A DNA stretch of 64,000 nucleotides from DATJPW01 sp035506215 (GCA_035506215.1 DATJPW010000231.1:1-64000); one strand, 5' to 3'; shown: positions 8,361 through 17,686, counted from the first letter of the stretch. Notes: generated from the sequence alone by a model not told the origin. Made by a program: numbers and translations.

Positions 8361-10103
8361 CTATTCCTTGCTGACAAGATTGGTTCCGAGATTCTCCTTC
8401 AGAAGGTCGCCGAGATTGGACGCCACCACTTCCTGGCTATGGGTGTACCCCCTGACTTGATTGTAGTCAGCAGCCTTATCCAGGCTCTTGATTGAGAGGG
8501 CTATCTTTTTATCCTTCTTATTGACCTTCAGGACGACGGCAGTAAGATTATCTCCCACCTTGGTGAAATCGCTGGGGGAATTCACTCTCTCCCTGGAGAG
8601 TTCCGAGACGTGTATCATTCCCTCGATTCCATCCTCGATTTCGAGAAACACTCCGAAATCAGTTACTGAAGTGACTTTTCCTGTGACCTTTGTTCCAGGT
8701 GGGTATCTGTCGGCAAGGGTTTCCCAGGGATCTTCATACATCTGCTTTATCCCAAGTGAAAACCTCTCATTCTCTTTATCTATGTTCAGCACCACCGCCT
8801 GAACGGTTTGGCCTTTCTTAAAGAGTTCACCCGGATGTTTGATTCTCTGAGTCCAGGAGATATCGGAAATGTGGACCAGCCCATCAATGCCTTCATCAAT
8901 CCCCACGAATATACCGAAATCAGTTACGTTTCTTATCTTGCCTTCGATCTTGGTCCCTTCCGGGTACCTCTCCGCAATCACGTCCCAAGGATTGGGCTTG
9001 AGTTGCTTCATCCCCAAAGAGATTCTCTTCTGAGCCTTGTCCACATTTAGCACGACAACTTCGACTTCTTCTCCGACCTGTGTCAACTTCGATGGGTGAC
9101 GAGGTTTCTTGGTCCAAGTCATTTCAGACACATGAACCAGACCTTCGATCCCTTTCTCAAGCTCGACAAATACTCCATAATCAGTAATGCTTACGACTTT
9201 TCCGGTCCATTTTGACCCGCTCTGGTATTGATCTTCCGCCTGCTCCCACGGATCAGGTTGAGTCTGTTTAAGACCGAGTGAGACTCTTTCCGCGTCCTGG
9301 TCAAACTTGAGCACTTTGACCTGAATCTCGTCACTGACTTTGAGAATTTCCGAAGGATGATTAATCCTGCCCCAGGACATATCCGTGATGTGTAGCAAAC
9401 CGTCAATTCCACCGAGATCGATAAATGCGCCATAATCGGTTATGTTCTTGACTGTGCCGGTTAAGACGCCCGAACTCTCCATCGCCTGCAAAATGAAATT
9501 TTTCTTATCTTCTTTTAATTTCTCCAGTAAGGGTCTCCGCGAGAGGACAATGTTTCCCCTCTTGCGATTATATTTGAGAACGTTGAATTCAAACGTTTGG
9601 CCAATATATTTTTCAAAATTCCGCACGGGTCTAAGATCGACCTGTGAACCCGGAAGAAAGGCGGGCACGCCAATATCCACTTGCAGTCCGCCTTTTACAC
9701 GAGCCAGCACTTTTCCGGCAATGGTTTTGCTGTTATCGTAGACATCAGCGATATCGTCCCAAATGCGGATTTTGTCAGCCTTAGACTTTGAGATTCTCAC
9801 CTGGCCGGATGATTCTTCCGTATCTTCAAGAAACACCTGAACATCGTCGCCGACGCTGACCGTGAGTTGCCCTGTTTCGTCCGTGAATTGTTCGATAGGT
9901 ATCTGCCCCTCGGACTTGGATCCCACATCAATCATAACGAATTCCGGAGTTAACTGAACTACCTTCCCGGTGACGACCTCGCCCTCTTGCACTCTGTGGA
10001 AGCTACTCTCGACTAACTCAGCAAAATCCTCTTCTCTCGAACTCTCGTGTTGATTTCCTTCTACAGGAACGTTGTTGTTGGTTTCGGTTTCCATGTTCTC
10101 CAT
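8361..10103 (-). CDS. rpsA: 30S ribosomal protein S1
   Basis: A 580-residue protein with six consecutive S1 (OB-fold) RNA-binding repeats, about 70 residues each, between roughly residues 35 and 540. Repeats 3-6 share the ITDYGAFIDL/VTDFGVFLEI pattern followed by DGLLHITDMSW-type segments. S1 binds mRNA leaders and helps the 30S subunit unfold and dock them. The length and six-repeat layout match proteobacterial S1. Two in-frame ATGs (10103 and 10094) compete; GGAG lies between them. It ends a (-) strand run hisC-cmk-rpsA, an arrangement common in bacteria, and has its own promoter. Confidence 0.97.
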   Translation of the reverse strand: MENMETETNNNVPVEGNQHESSREEDFAELVESSFHRVQEGEVVTGKVVQLTPEFVMIDVGSKSEGQIPIEQFTDETGQLTVSVGDDVQVFLEDTEESSGQVRISKSKADKIRIWDDIADVYDNSKTIAGKVLARVKGGLQVDIGVPAFLPGSQVDLRPVRNFEKYIGQTFEFNVLKYNRKRGNIVLSRRPLLEKLKEDKKNFILQAMESSGVLTGTVKNITDYGAFIDLGGIDGLLHITDMSWGRINHPSEILKVSDEIQVKVLKFDQDAERVSLGLKQTQPDPWEQAEDQYQSGSKWTGKVVSITDYGVFVELEKGIEGLVHVSEMTWTKKPRHPSKLTQVGEEVEVVVLNVDKAQKRISLGMKQLKPNPWDVIAERYPEGTKIEGKIRNVTDFGIFVGIDEGIDGLVHISDISWTQRIKHPGELFKKGQTVQAVVLNIDKENERFSLGIKQMYEDPWETLADRYPPGTKVTGKVTSVTDFGVFLEIEDGIEGMIHVSELSRERVNSPSDFTKVGDNLTAVVLKVNKKDKKIALSIKSLDKAADYNQVRGYTHSQEVVASNLGDLLKENLGTNLVSKE

Positions 10104-10172
10104 CCGGATGGTACCCCCGATGATCTGATCTACCTCTTTATGATGTTGTCCCTACTACAGGATAATCGTTTA

Positions 10173-10201
10173 TTTATAATCATTTTGCCAGCTAATGACA
10201 A
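10173..10201 (-). promoter_or_regulatory. sigma-70-type promoter for rpsA
   Basis: Read on the minus strand: TTGTCA (10201-10196), a 17-base spacer, then TATAAA (10178-10173). This predicts an rpsA leader of about 60 bases. Confidence 0.6.
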
Positions 10202-10235
10202 GAAAAAGTTTGATTGGAACCTATATTTTTAGCAT

Positions 10236-10940
10236 TTAACTCGGCACATAACAAGTCATACGATCCACCACCTGCTCAGGACTCAGCCTTGTCGTATCCA
10301 GAATTATAGCGTCCTCTGCCTTTATCAGTGGGGAACTCTGCCGTGATGTATCACGCTCGTCCCTGCGTCGCATTTCTGCATCAACTCTCTCCAATTCAGA
10401 GGTCTCACCTCTGGTAACTAACTCACGATAGCGCCGTTTAGACCTTTCTTCCGGATCAGCCGTGAGGAAGAATTTCACTCGTGCACCGGGAAAGACCACG
10501 GTCCCCATGTCTCGTCCTTCCGCGACAAGATTCCATTGCGAGCCCGCCCAGCGCTGAAGCTTTAGCAGCGCCTTTCTTACTTCGGGTTTGGTTGAAAATC
10601 TCGAAGCAGCTTCCCCTACGCTTTCCTCCCGGATAATTTCGGTCACGTCCTCAGAACCTAGAAAAACCCTCATAAAACCAACGCCGGGTTCAATCCGCAA
10701 TTCCAGGGATTCGAGGGCCATTTCCGGAACAGACCGCGTATTAGGCGAGATGCCGCATCGAATCAGATGCAACGCTAAACCTCGGTACAATGCTCCGCTG
10801 TCCAAGAGCACAAATCCCAGACGTTGCGCAAGGAGTCGGGCCGCAGTGGACTTGCCCGCGGCGGCAGGGCCGTCGATGGTTATTACGGTGAGCCGGCCAT
10901 CCTTCTTCGACTCTTCACCGGCTGGTTTAGTATGTCTCAT
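10236..10940 (-). CDS. cmk: cytidylate kinase
   Basis: A 234-residue nucleoside monophosphate kinase that converts CMP and dCMP to the diphosphates with ATP. The N-terminal P-loop reads DGPAAAGKST and is followed by the family motif LDSGALYRGLAL. The CMP-binding and lid regions include AEGRDMGTVVFP and DPEERSKRRYRE. AAGGA lies 7 bases before the ATG. It sits between hisC and rpsA on the same strand; the aroA and ispH genes often found in this cluster are absent here. Confidence 0.95.
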   Translation of the reverse strand: MRHTKPAGEESKKDGRLTVITIDGPAAAGKSTAARLLAQRLGFVLLDSGALYRGLALHLIRCGISPNTRSVPEMALESLELRIEPGVGFMRVFLGSEDVTEIIREESVGEAASRFSTKPEVRKALLKLQRWAGSQWNLVAEGRDMGTVVFPGARVKFFLTADPEERSKRRYRELVTRGETSELERVDAEMRRRDERDTSRQSSPLIKAEDAIILDTTRLSPEQVVDRMTCYVPS

Positions 10941-11065
10941 GTCTTATCCTTGGCTCTTCCCATAATCAAAAGGCCGAATGAACGCAGTGGCAAGCCCAAC
11001 TCTTCGCCATCCGGAACGTGTCGCATACCACAGCCGATATTGTCTTTTCTTGAGCAGAGACCGGT

Positions 11066-12190
11066 TCACTCAGATTTCGCGAGGACCCTCTTAAGAGTGT
11101 TTATGAAGCGCACATTCTGCTGGCTCTGTCCGATGGTAACTCGTATGCATCCCGGCATACCGAAGGAACCCAGGTGTCTTACGATAATCCCTTCCTCCAG
11201 CAAGGCTTGATAAACCGGCCTCGCGTCAGATGTCATGCAAAAAGTCAAAAAATTAGCCTCTGAAGGCACAACATTCAAACCCAGTGCGTTAAGCTCTTCA
11301 GTAAGGTACTTCATTCCAGCGTGCGTCATTTCGAGCGTACGCTTCAGGTGGTCTGCATCTTTTAGCGCCGCCAGAGCGGCCGCCTGCGCCAGTGAATTAA
11401 CATTAAAGGGCGGCCTGACTCGGTTCATCAATTCGACGAGCCACGGTTTAGCAAAACCGTAACCGACCCGGAAACCCGCCAGGCCATAGATCTTTGAGAA
11501 CGTCCTCAGCACCAGGACCGGCAAGGTACCGCCAACATAGTCAATCCCGTAAGGGCAGTCGGCATCTTTAACATATTCGCGATAAGCCTCATCCAAAATT
11601 AATACCAGTTGGTCCGTGGGAAGGTCTCGCATAAAGGATTCAAGGTCCGCACGCGAGACTGTGGTGCCGGTAGGGCTGTTAGGAATGGCCAGGAAAATCA
11701 GTCTGGTTCGGTCTGTGACGGCAGACGCCATGGCTTTGAAATCGAACCTGAAATTTCTCAGCGGTACACGGACAGCCGTGCCCCCAAATGCCTCTACGCA
11801 GATCCGGTACATGGAAAAGGTGTTCTCTCCCATGACCGCTTCACAACCATTCCCAATAAAGACATGGGCGCACATTTCCATGATTTCGTCAGATCCGTTT
11901 CCCAAAATCACACAATCGGTCGAAAGGCCGAAGCGCTCGGCCAATTCGGACCTGAGGTCCGGGGCAGACGATTCAGGATATATGTGCGCTTCCCGAAGAT
12001 GTTTCTGTACAGCGCTGATGGCCAATGGAGACGGACCCAGCGGGTTTTCGTTGGAAGCCATTTTCACCGCTTGGCTAACTCCAAGTTCCCGCTGCAATTC
12101 GGCTATAGGTTTACCCGGAACATAAGCCGGAATGGACAGTATGTGGGGTGCAACAACACGATCTACCCAAGGGGGCCTGTTCGGCTCCAT
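11066..12190 (-). CDS. hisC: histidinol-phosphate aminotransferase
   Basis: A 374-residue fold-type I PLP enzyme converting imidazole acetol phosphate and glutamate to histidinol phosphate in histidine synthesis; relatives also act on aromatic keto acids. It shows the family motifs SNENPLGPSP near the N-terminus, LGNGSDEIM, FLAIPNSPTGT, DEAYREY and the PLP-lysine segment RTFSKIYGLAGFRVGYG. The ATG at 12190 with GGAGG 5 bases upstream gives a normal length; the frame extends to 12244. It leads the cmk-rpsA run. Confidence 0.92.
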   Translation of the reverse strand: MEPNRPPWVDRVVAPHILSIPAYVPGKPIAELQRELGVSQAVKMASNENPLGPSPLAISAVQKHLREAHIYPESSAPDLRSELAERFGLSTDCVILGNGSDEIMEMCAHVFIGNGCEAVMGENTFSMYRICVEAFGGTAVRVPLRNFRFDFKAMASAVTDRTRLIFLAIPNSPTGTTVSRADLESFMRDLPTDQLVLILDEAYREYVKDADCPYGIDYVGGTLPVLVLRTFSKIYGLAGFRVGYGFAKPWLVELMNRVRPPFNVNSLAQAAALAALKDADHLKRTLEMTHAGMKYLTEELNALGLNVVPSEANFLTFCMTSDARPVYQALLEEGIIVRHLGSFGMPGCIRVTIGQSQQNVRFINTLKRVLAKSE

Positions 12191-12305
12191 GGTTTCCTCC
12201 ATAAACCAACCGGTGCTCTTGAGATCACCTACTGTATCAGACAAGGCGGTATCGTCGCGTAATCCTGACGTTTGGTGCTCAGAGAGCGCAGGAAGTAGGC
12301 TTATA

Positions 12306-12335
12306 TTTATACCTTCATAGGCTGGGCCCGGTCAA
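12306..12335 (-). promoter_or_regulatory. sigma-70-type promoter for hisC
   Basis: On the minus strand: TTGACC (12335-12330), an 18-base spacer, then TATAAA (12311-12306). A leader of about 110 bases precedes the hisC start. Confidence 0.55.
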
Positions 12336-12370
12336 CACGGAGGATTTGAGCAACACGAGATGCAAACTTC

Positions 12371-12399
12371 TTGACAATGGGACCTAAAAATTATAGGCT
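12371..12399 (+). promoter_or_regulatory. possible promoter for the inverse autotransporter gene
   Basis: TTGACA at 12371-12376, a 17-base spacer, then TAGGCT at 12394-12399. The -10 box keeps only the three most conserved bases. It lies back to back with the hisC promoter. Confidence 0.35.
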
Positions 12400-12428
12400 T
12401 TAAAAGCATTAATTCACGGTTTATTAGC

Positions 12429-13727
12429 ATGAATACATCAAGCAAAATATTGATAAAAAGAATATTTTGGTTTAGCGTATTCATCGCTTGCAGCAACTGT
12501 TTCGTGAACAGCGCGGCAATTGCCGCTTACTATCAAAGTCCGCAAATCATTCCAGACGAACAACCAATCGTACGCAATCCTTTCCGACCCGCGCCGAACC
12601 CGTGGAAGTCCATTGAACCGGAACTGCCCGAAATCTATATAGATACTACTCTGCGGCAAAGCCTGAACCAATTGCTTCCGCAGCATTTTCGGAAAGGCTT
12701 GAATCTCGGTGCGAGTTATGACCGTTTGGTGCACCTTCCTACCATGCATCTGGACTATTTTCTTCCGGTGAAGGCCTGGCCGGACAAAAGTTTTTTCCTG
12801 AACCCACGAATTTCTCTGACCTCTAAGAATGAGAGTCTTTCTGTAGGGGCAGGCTTCCGCCATCTTCTCGGCTCCGATGTCATGGTTGGATTCCACACCT
12901 TTCACGATTGGGTGCGGCCGAGAAAGCAGTCGGACCAGTTCCTCAAAGAGATAGGGGTAGGATTCGAATTGTCTGCCCTGCCGGGGAAATACTCCGACAT
13001 CATCATTTCAGGGAACGCATATTTTCCGATCAATGAGAGGTCCAGTCTTTTTCAAGGAGAAGACCTGCTTTCGCGGGAAGCTTTGTGCACAGGATTTGAT
13101 GCACGGATAGGGTTCGGCTTGCCCGCGCTGGTAAACTGGCTGGACATGCGTTTGGATGCCCGAGCCCACTCCTATCGCGGCGCGGCAACAGATGATACAG
13201 GCTATAAGGCCGGGCTCTCGGTAAACACCAGAGACGGAATGTTCAGGGCCGTATTTGAACAGGAGAAAGACAACCGCAAGGGCGAGCAATACAGGATTGA
13301 AGGGTCCATAAATCTCGCCTTCGACTGGAAAGATCTGCTCAACGGCGAAGTTCCTTTTTCAGCGCCGTACAGCATCCCGCAAAGCCGTTACAACAAGAAA
13401 ATCCGAGACGCGCTGTCCGAGAGGGTAGTGAGAAAACACGACGTCCCGTCTGATCGTACTGAGCGACGGTTGGCCTTGGTTACAAGTGTCTCAGACCAGA
13501 CTCTCTTCTTTAGCGGTGGGTTCGCAGAGCTGCCGAACGCACGCGTCACCGTGCAGGTTTCACAAAGTCCGTGGCAGGATCGCGGAGAAGTCATAACAGA
13601 TTCATCGGGGTGCTATTCAGGCACGGTGAAACTCCAGCCGGGCACATATCGATTGAGATTGATTCACCGGCCCACAGGTCGGATTTCATCCGAAAAGATG
13701 GTAGTCATTCCCAAGAAAGATGAATAA
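12429..13727 (+). CDS. inverse autotransporter (intimin/invasin-type) beta-barrel protein with a minimal passenger
   Basis: A 432-residue protein. After a hydrophobic leader (about residues 10-35) comes an inverse-autotransporter barrel (about 85-350). The recognisable elements occur in order: LNLGASYDRL, DYFLPV, LSVGAGFRHLLG, GFHTFHDW, SGNAYFPI and GFDARIGFGLP, closing with the linker segment IRDALSERVVRKHDV. In intimin/invasin this barrel sits in the outer membrane and exports a C-terminal string of Ig-like domains. Here only one domain of about 75 residues follows, with a carboxypeptidase-regulatory-like pattern (NARVTVQVSQ, GCYSGTVKLQPGTYRLRL). No LysM or Big domains are seen. The assignment rests on motif order. 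Confidence 0.72.
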   Translation: MNTSSKILIKRIFWFSVFIACSNCFVNSAAIAAYYQSPQIIPDEQPIVRNPFRPAPNPWKSIEPELPEIYIDTTLRQSLNQLLPQHFRKGLNLGASYDRLVHLPTMHLDYFLPVKAWPDKSFFLNPRISLTSKNESLSVGAGFRHLLGSDVMVGFHTFHDWVRPRKQSDQFLKEIGVGFELSALPGKYSDIIISGNAYFPINERSSLFQGEDLLSREALCTGFDARIGFGLPALVNWLDMRLDARAHSYRGAATDDTGYKAGLSVNTRDGMFRAVFEQEKDNRKGEQYRIEGSINLAFDWKDLLNGEVPFSAPYSIPQSRYNKKIRDALSERVVRKHDVPSDRTERRLALVTSVSDQTLFFSGGFAELPNARVTVQVSQSPWQDRGEVITDSSGCYSGTVKLQPGTYRLRLIHRPTGRISSEKMVVIPKKDE

Positions 13728-13757
13728 CGTCAATTACTTCGTGGTACCGACTTAATT

Positions 13758-16700
13758 TCACATGTTTCGCCTGTACTGCCCGCCGGCTTTGAACAGCACA
13801 TCCGTAATTTGACCAAGTGAACAATATTTCACGGTTTCCATAAGCTCTTCGAATATGTTTCCTCCGGCAAGCGCCACACGATAAAGGCGTTCAAGCGCGG
13901 CGGGCGCTCTTCCGCTCTCTCGTTCATGGAATTCTTTGAGCCGTCGAAGCTGCGACTGTTTTTCCTCTTCCGTGCCTCGGGCCAGTTCCTTGACGCCGCA
14001 TGACTCAACGGATTCCGCATTAGGGTTCAAGAATGTGTTTACGCCGATAATAGGATATTGACCGGAAGCTTTCATCGTCTCATAGTACAAGGATTCATCC
14101 TGGATCTTGCTCCGCTGGTATCCGGTTTCCATCGCCCCGAGCGCGCCCCCGCGTCTCGATAGTCGGTCAAACTCCATGAGCACCGCCTCTTCGACGAGGT
14201 CCGTCAGTTCCTCCAGGATGAAGCTGCCTTGGTTCATGTTAACGACTTGGCTCAGCCCCCACTCTTTGTTGATGATCAATTGAATGGCCAGTGCCCGCCG
14301 GACCGATTCCTCGGTGGGAGTAGTGATGGCCTCATCATATGCGTTGGTATGAAGAGAATTGCAGTTGTCGTAAATCGCGATCAGCGCCTGAAGAGTCGTT
14401 CGAATATCATTGAATTGGATCTCTTGCGCATGTAGTGAACGGCCGCTGGTTTGAATATGATACTTCAGCTTCTGCGAGCGTTCGTTGGCGCCGTATTTAT
14501 CCCGCATGGTGACCGCCCAGATTCTACGGGCCACTCTTCCGATAACACTATATTCGGGCTCCAGTCCATTCGAAAAGAAAAACGACAGGTTAGGCGCGAA
14601 ATCATCAATATGCATCCCCCTGGAAAGGTAGTATTCGACATAGGTGAATCCATTAGCAAGCGTAAAAGCTAGTTGTGTTATGGGATTGGCGCCTGCTTCT
14701 GCAATATGATAGCCGGAGATGGAGACCGAGTAGAAATTCCGGACATCGTTCCGGATGAAGTACTCTTGAATGTCACCCATCATCTTCAGTGCGAAATCTA
14801 TCGAGAAAATACATGTGTTCTGCCCCTGGTCCTCCTTGAGGATGTCCGCCTGCACGGTCCCGCGGATATTTTGCAGGACATCGGCTTTAATCTTGGCTGC
14901 CTGCTCCATTGAAGGTCCGGCCCCGTTTTCGCTGCGAAACCTATCCATCTGTTGTTCTATCGCCGCATTGAAAAACATCGCCAGCATCATGGGCGCAGGA
15001 CCGTTGATTGTCATCGAGACCGACGTGTTGGGAGAACAAAGATCGAACCCTGCGTAGAGTTCCTTGACATCCTCCAAGGTACAGATTGATACACCCGCAG
15101 TGCCCACTTTGCCGTAAATGTCAGGCCGTTCTTCCGGGTCTCTTCCATAAAGGGTCACCGAATCGAACGCGGTCGACAGACGCTTGGCGGGGCTATTGGC
15201 CGAGAGGTATTTGAAACGACGGTTGGTGCGGAATGGGTCGCCTTCTCCCGCGAACATGCGTGTCGGGTCTTCGTCCTGTCTCTTGAAAGGAAAGACTCCT
15301 CCGGTGTAAGGGAACGATCCTGGAATGTTCTCTTTCAATAGCCACCTGAGGACCTCCCCTCGATCCTGGAACCGGGGCAGGGCGACTCGTGGAATCACGG
15401 TGCCGCTGAGGGTCCTGGCTTTCAACGGCGTGCGGATTTCGCTTCCACGAACCTGATACACCAATTCTTCGCCCGAGTAGGCCTGTTGTATATCATCCCA
15501 TTCCCCCAACAGACGCAGAGAACGAGGATCAAGCTTTCTTTCTATGATCTCCTGGAGTTGCCTGATGTGCTTCAGAGGCTCTGAGGATTCATCCAGGCCT
15601 TCCTCCCTGAGAGCGTTGGCCGTGGCGTCGACCTGCCACAATCGGCGCACCAGGCGTTCCTGTTCGGCCCCCCACGCATGGTATCTCCGAATCGTGTCCG
15701 CGATCTCGGAGAGATATCGGGTTTTCTCGGGCGGGATGATGATGGTTCTAGTTGAAGGCTTCTTGTCGGGCCTCGTCTGCAGATTGGTGGACCAAGATGT
15801 GCCGGTCTTCTCATTGATCGCATCGAGTATCGCGGCATAAAGAGTGTTCACGCCGTCGTCATTGAAACGGGAAGCGATCGTTCCGTACACGGGGAACTCA
15901 TCCGGTTTTCTATTGAATTCCTGGCGGTTACGCTGGAGCTGCTTCCGGACATCACGAATCGCGTCTTCGGAACCTTTCTGATCGTACTTGTTGACAGCGA
16001 CCAGGTCTGCAAAATCCAGCATGTCGATTTTTTCCAACTGGCTCTGAGCACCGAATTCGCGAGTCATCACATAAAGATTCACATCCGCAAGAGGGACGAC
16101 AGCCGCATCTCCTTGGCCGATCCCTGCTGTTTCCACGATTATCAAATCGAATCCCGCTGCCTTGAGTACTGATACCGCTTCCTCCAAATGGGGCGGAATC
16201 TCCTTCCCGTGTCCCCTCGTAGCCATGGATCGGTAATAGACCCTGGGATCATGAATGGAATTCATCCGGATTCGGTCCCCGAGGAGAGCGCCGCCGCTTT
16301 TTCGCCGTGTCGGGTCCACAGAGACGATGCCGATGGTTTTGTCTTTTTGCTCGTTGAGGAACCTGAGCACGATTTCATCAGTCAAGGAGGACTTGCCTGC
16401 GCCTCCAGGCCCGGTGATGCCCAGGACAGGGGCCTTGCGGCCTCCGATTTCTTGTTCCAGTCGAGAACGAATTGCGGGCAAGTCACCGTCGCCGGATTCT
16501 TTGGCGAGTTCCACTGCTGTTATAGCTGTTGCAATCAACTTCCAATTCCGCGTCCCCAACTCTGCCAGGTTGCCATTCAAGCGGCCATTCCAGGTAGAGA
16601 AATCACATCTCTCAAGGAAATCGTTTATGATGCCCTGAAGTCCGAATTTACGACCATCTTCCGGGCTGTAAATCCTGGCGACACCGTATGCTTCCAGTTC

Positions 16701-17036
16701 TTTGATTTCCTCCGGTATGATCACTCCGCCGCCGCCGCCGAACACTTTAATGTGCTCCGCTCCGTATTCTCTAAGCATATCCACAATATACTTAAAGAAT
16801 TCCATGTGGCCGCCTTGATAGCAGCTCACACCAATACCCTGAACATCTTCCTGGATGGCCGCGGTCACAACTTCCGATACGGAGCGGTTATGCCCCAGAT
16901 GAATCACTTCGGCTCCCGATGCCTGGAGTATCCTCCGCATGATGTTGATCGCCGCATCATGCCCATCGAAAATAGAGGCCGCCGTCACCAAGCGAATATG
17001 GTTTGATGGCTCATAAATAGCAGGCGACGGATTCAT
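13758..17036 (-). CDS. icmF: fused isobutyryl-CoA-type mutase IcmF (B12 domain + MeaB-like GTPase + mutase)
   Basis: A 1092-residue three-part adenosylcobalamin enzyme. An N-terminal B12-binding domain (about 12-140) has the DGHDAA motif supplying the cobalt-ligating His. A MeaB-like G-protein chaperone domain follows (about 185-420), with P-loop GPGGAGKSS, SVDPTRRKSGGALLGDR and NKYD. The mutase barrel (about 555-1090) contains FPYTGGVFPFKR, TAGVSICTLED and the catalytic SISGYHIAEAG. IcmF catalyses carbon-skeleton rearrangement of acyl-CoAs (isobutyryl/n-butyryl, sometimes pivalyl). The Phe in GVFPFKR sits where methylmalonyl-CoA mutase has a Tyr, favouring a non-methylmalonyl substrate, but this is inference. 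A GTG at 17045 is an alternative start. A separate B12-binding protein is encoded just upstream. Confidence 0.92.
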   Translation of the reverse strand: MNPSPAIYEPSNHIRLVTAASIFDGHDAAINIMRRILQASGAEVIHLGHNRSVSEVVTAAIQEDVQGIGVSCYQGGHMEFFKYIVDMLREYGAEHIKVFGGGGGVIIPEEIKELEAYGVARIYSPEDGRKFGLQGIINDFLERCDFSTWNGRLNGNLAELGTRNWKLIATAITAVELAKESGDGDLPAIRSRLEQEIGGRKAPVLGITGPGGAGKSSLTDEIVLRFLNEQKDKTIGIVSVDPTRRKSGGALLGDRIRMNSIHDPRVYYRSMATRGHGKEIPPHLEEAVSVLKAAGFDLIIVETAGIGQGDAAVVPLADVNLYVMTREFGAQSQLEKIDMLDFADLVAVNKYDQKGSEDAIRDVRKQLQRNRQEFNRKPDEFPVYGTIASRFNDDGVNTLYAAILDAINEKTGTSWSTNLQTRPDKKPSTRTIIIPPEKTRYLSEIADTIRRYHAWGAEQERLVRRLWQVDATANALREEGLDESSEPLKHIRQLQEIIERKLDPRSLRLLGEWDDIQQAYSGEELVYQVRGSEIRTPLKARTLSGTVIPRVALPRFQDRGEVLRWLLKENIPGSFPYTGGVFPFKRQDEDPTRMFAGEGDPFRTNRRFKYLSANSPAKRLSTAFDSVTLYGRDPEERPDIYGKVGTAGVSICTLEDVKELYAGFDLCSPNTSVSMTINGPAPMMLAMFFNAAIEQQMDRFRSENGAGPSMEQAAKIKADVLQNIRGTVQADILKEDQGQNTCIFSIDFALKMMGDIQEYFIRNDVRNFYSVSISGYHIAEAGANPITQLAFTLANGFTYVEYYLSRGMHIDDFAPNLSFFFSNGLEPEYSVIGRVARRIWAVTMRDKYGANERSQKLKYHIQTSGRSLHAQEIQFNDIRTTLQALIAIYDNCNSLHTNAYDEAITTPTEESVRRALAIQLIINKEWGLSQVVNMNQGSFILEELTDLVEEAVLMEFDRLSRRGGALGAMETGYQRSKIQDESLYYETMKASGQYPIIGVNTFLNPNAESVESCGVKELARGTEEEKQSQLRRLKEFHERESGRAPAALERLYRVALAGGNIFEELMETVKYCSLGQITDVLFKAGGQYRRNM

Positions 17037-17064
17037 CTCCTCCACCTCCCGGGTATCGCGAGCA

Positions 17065-17475
17065 TCAGTTTGTGTGCTGTTTAAGGTATGTCTTTATGAA
17101 AGCGGCAGGCGCGTCAATGTCGGACCCTCCTGGAAAAACTTCTGCCACACCCAGTTCTTTCAAGAGAGGAATGTCCCGCGCGGGTATCACTCCGCCCACC
17201 AAGACGATTATGTCCCGAGCTTCTTTTTCCTTCAATAAATTCATGAGCTTGCGGCAGATGGGAATGTGCGCCCCAGACATCACAGAAAGACCTATCACGT
17301 CCGCATCTTCTTGTATTGCGGCCTGGACGATCATCTCCACCGTCTGATGAAGTCCGGTGTAGATCACCTCGAAGCCGGCATCCTTTAAGGCATGAGCCAC
17401 AACCTTGGCTCCTCGATCGTGTCCGTCGAGACCCGGTTTGGCGAGAAGTATTCTAGGCGTACGTCCGGCAGCCAC
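17065..17475 (-). CDS. stand-alone cobalamin-binding domain protein (methylmalonyl-CoA mutase small-subunit type)
   Basis: A 136-residue single-domain protein with the complete B12-binding signature: LAKPGLDGHDRGAKVV (the His that replaces dimethylbenzimidazole), GLSVMSGAH and VLVGGVIP. Such proteins are normally the C-terminal B12 half of split methylmalonyl-CoA mutases and need a separate catalytic subunit. Here it is followed 28 bases downstream by icmF, which already has its own B12 domain, and no split catalytic subunit occurs in the window. GTG start with GGAGG just upstream. It may serve a mutase elsewhere, act in trans on IcmF, or hold cofactor. Confidence 0.9.
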   Translation of the reverse strand: MAAGRTPRILLAKPGLDGHDRGAKVVAHALKDAGFEVIYTGLHQTVEMIVQAAIQEDADVIGLSVMSGAHIPICRKLMNLLKEKEARDIIVLVGGVIPARDIPLLKELGVAEVFPGGSDIDAPAAFIKTYLKQHTN

Positions 17476-17526
17476 CTACACCTCCTACAAGTTCACGGAT
17501 TCTCTATGTAAGGAATTTGCAGAAAG

Positions 17527-17555
17527 AATATAATACCTTTCGCAAATAGATTCAA
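17527..17555 (-). promoter_or_regulatory. sigma-70-type promoter for the B12-domain/icmF operon
   Basis: Minus strand: TTGAAT (17555-17550), a 17-base spacer, then TATATT (17532-17527), roughly 50 bases before the first gene. Confidence 0.5.
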
Positions 17556-17686
17556 CATCAGCAGTGGCTGAAATGTGTGCCACTGACGTGGTTCCCAGGT
17601 AAGTGTAGGAACAGATTTCAATTCTGTTCGTCTATTTGAAAGCGAATCGTTATACGCCGAGAAGCTTTTCGTAAATCTCCGCCCGC

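Noticed and set aside
16188..17006. 272-codon open frame antisense to the B12 and GTPase domains of icmF
   Set aside because: It is a shadow of a strongly conserved gene, with composition unlike real proteins here.
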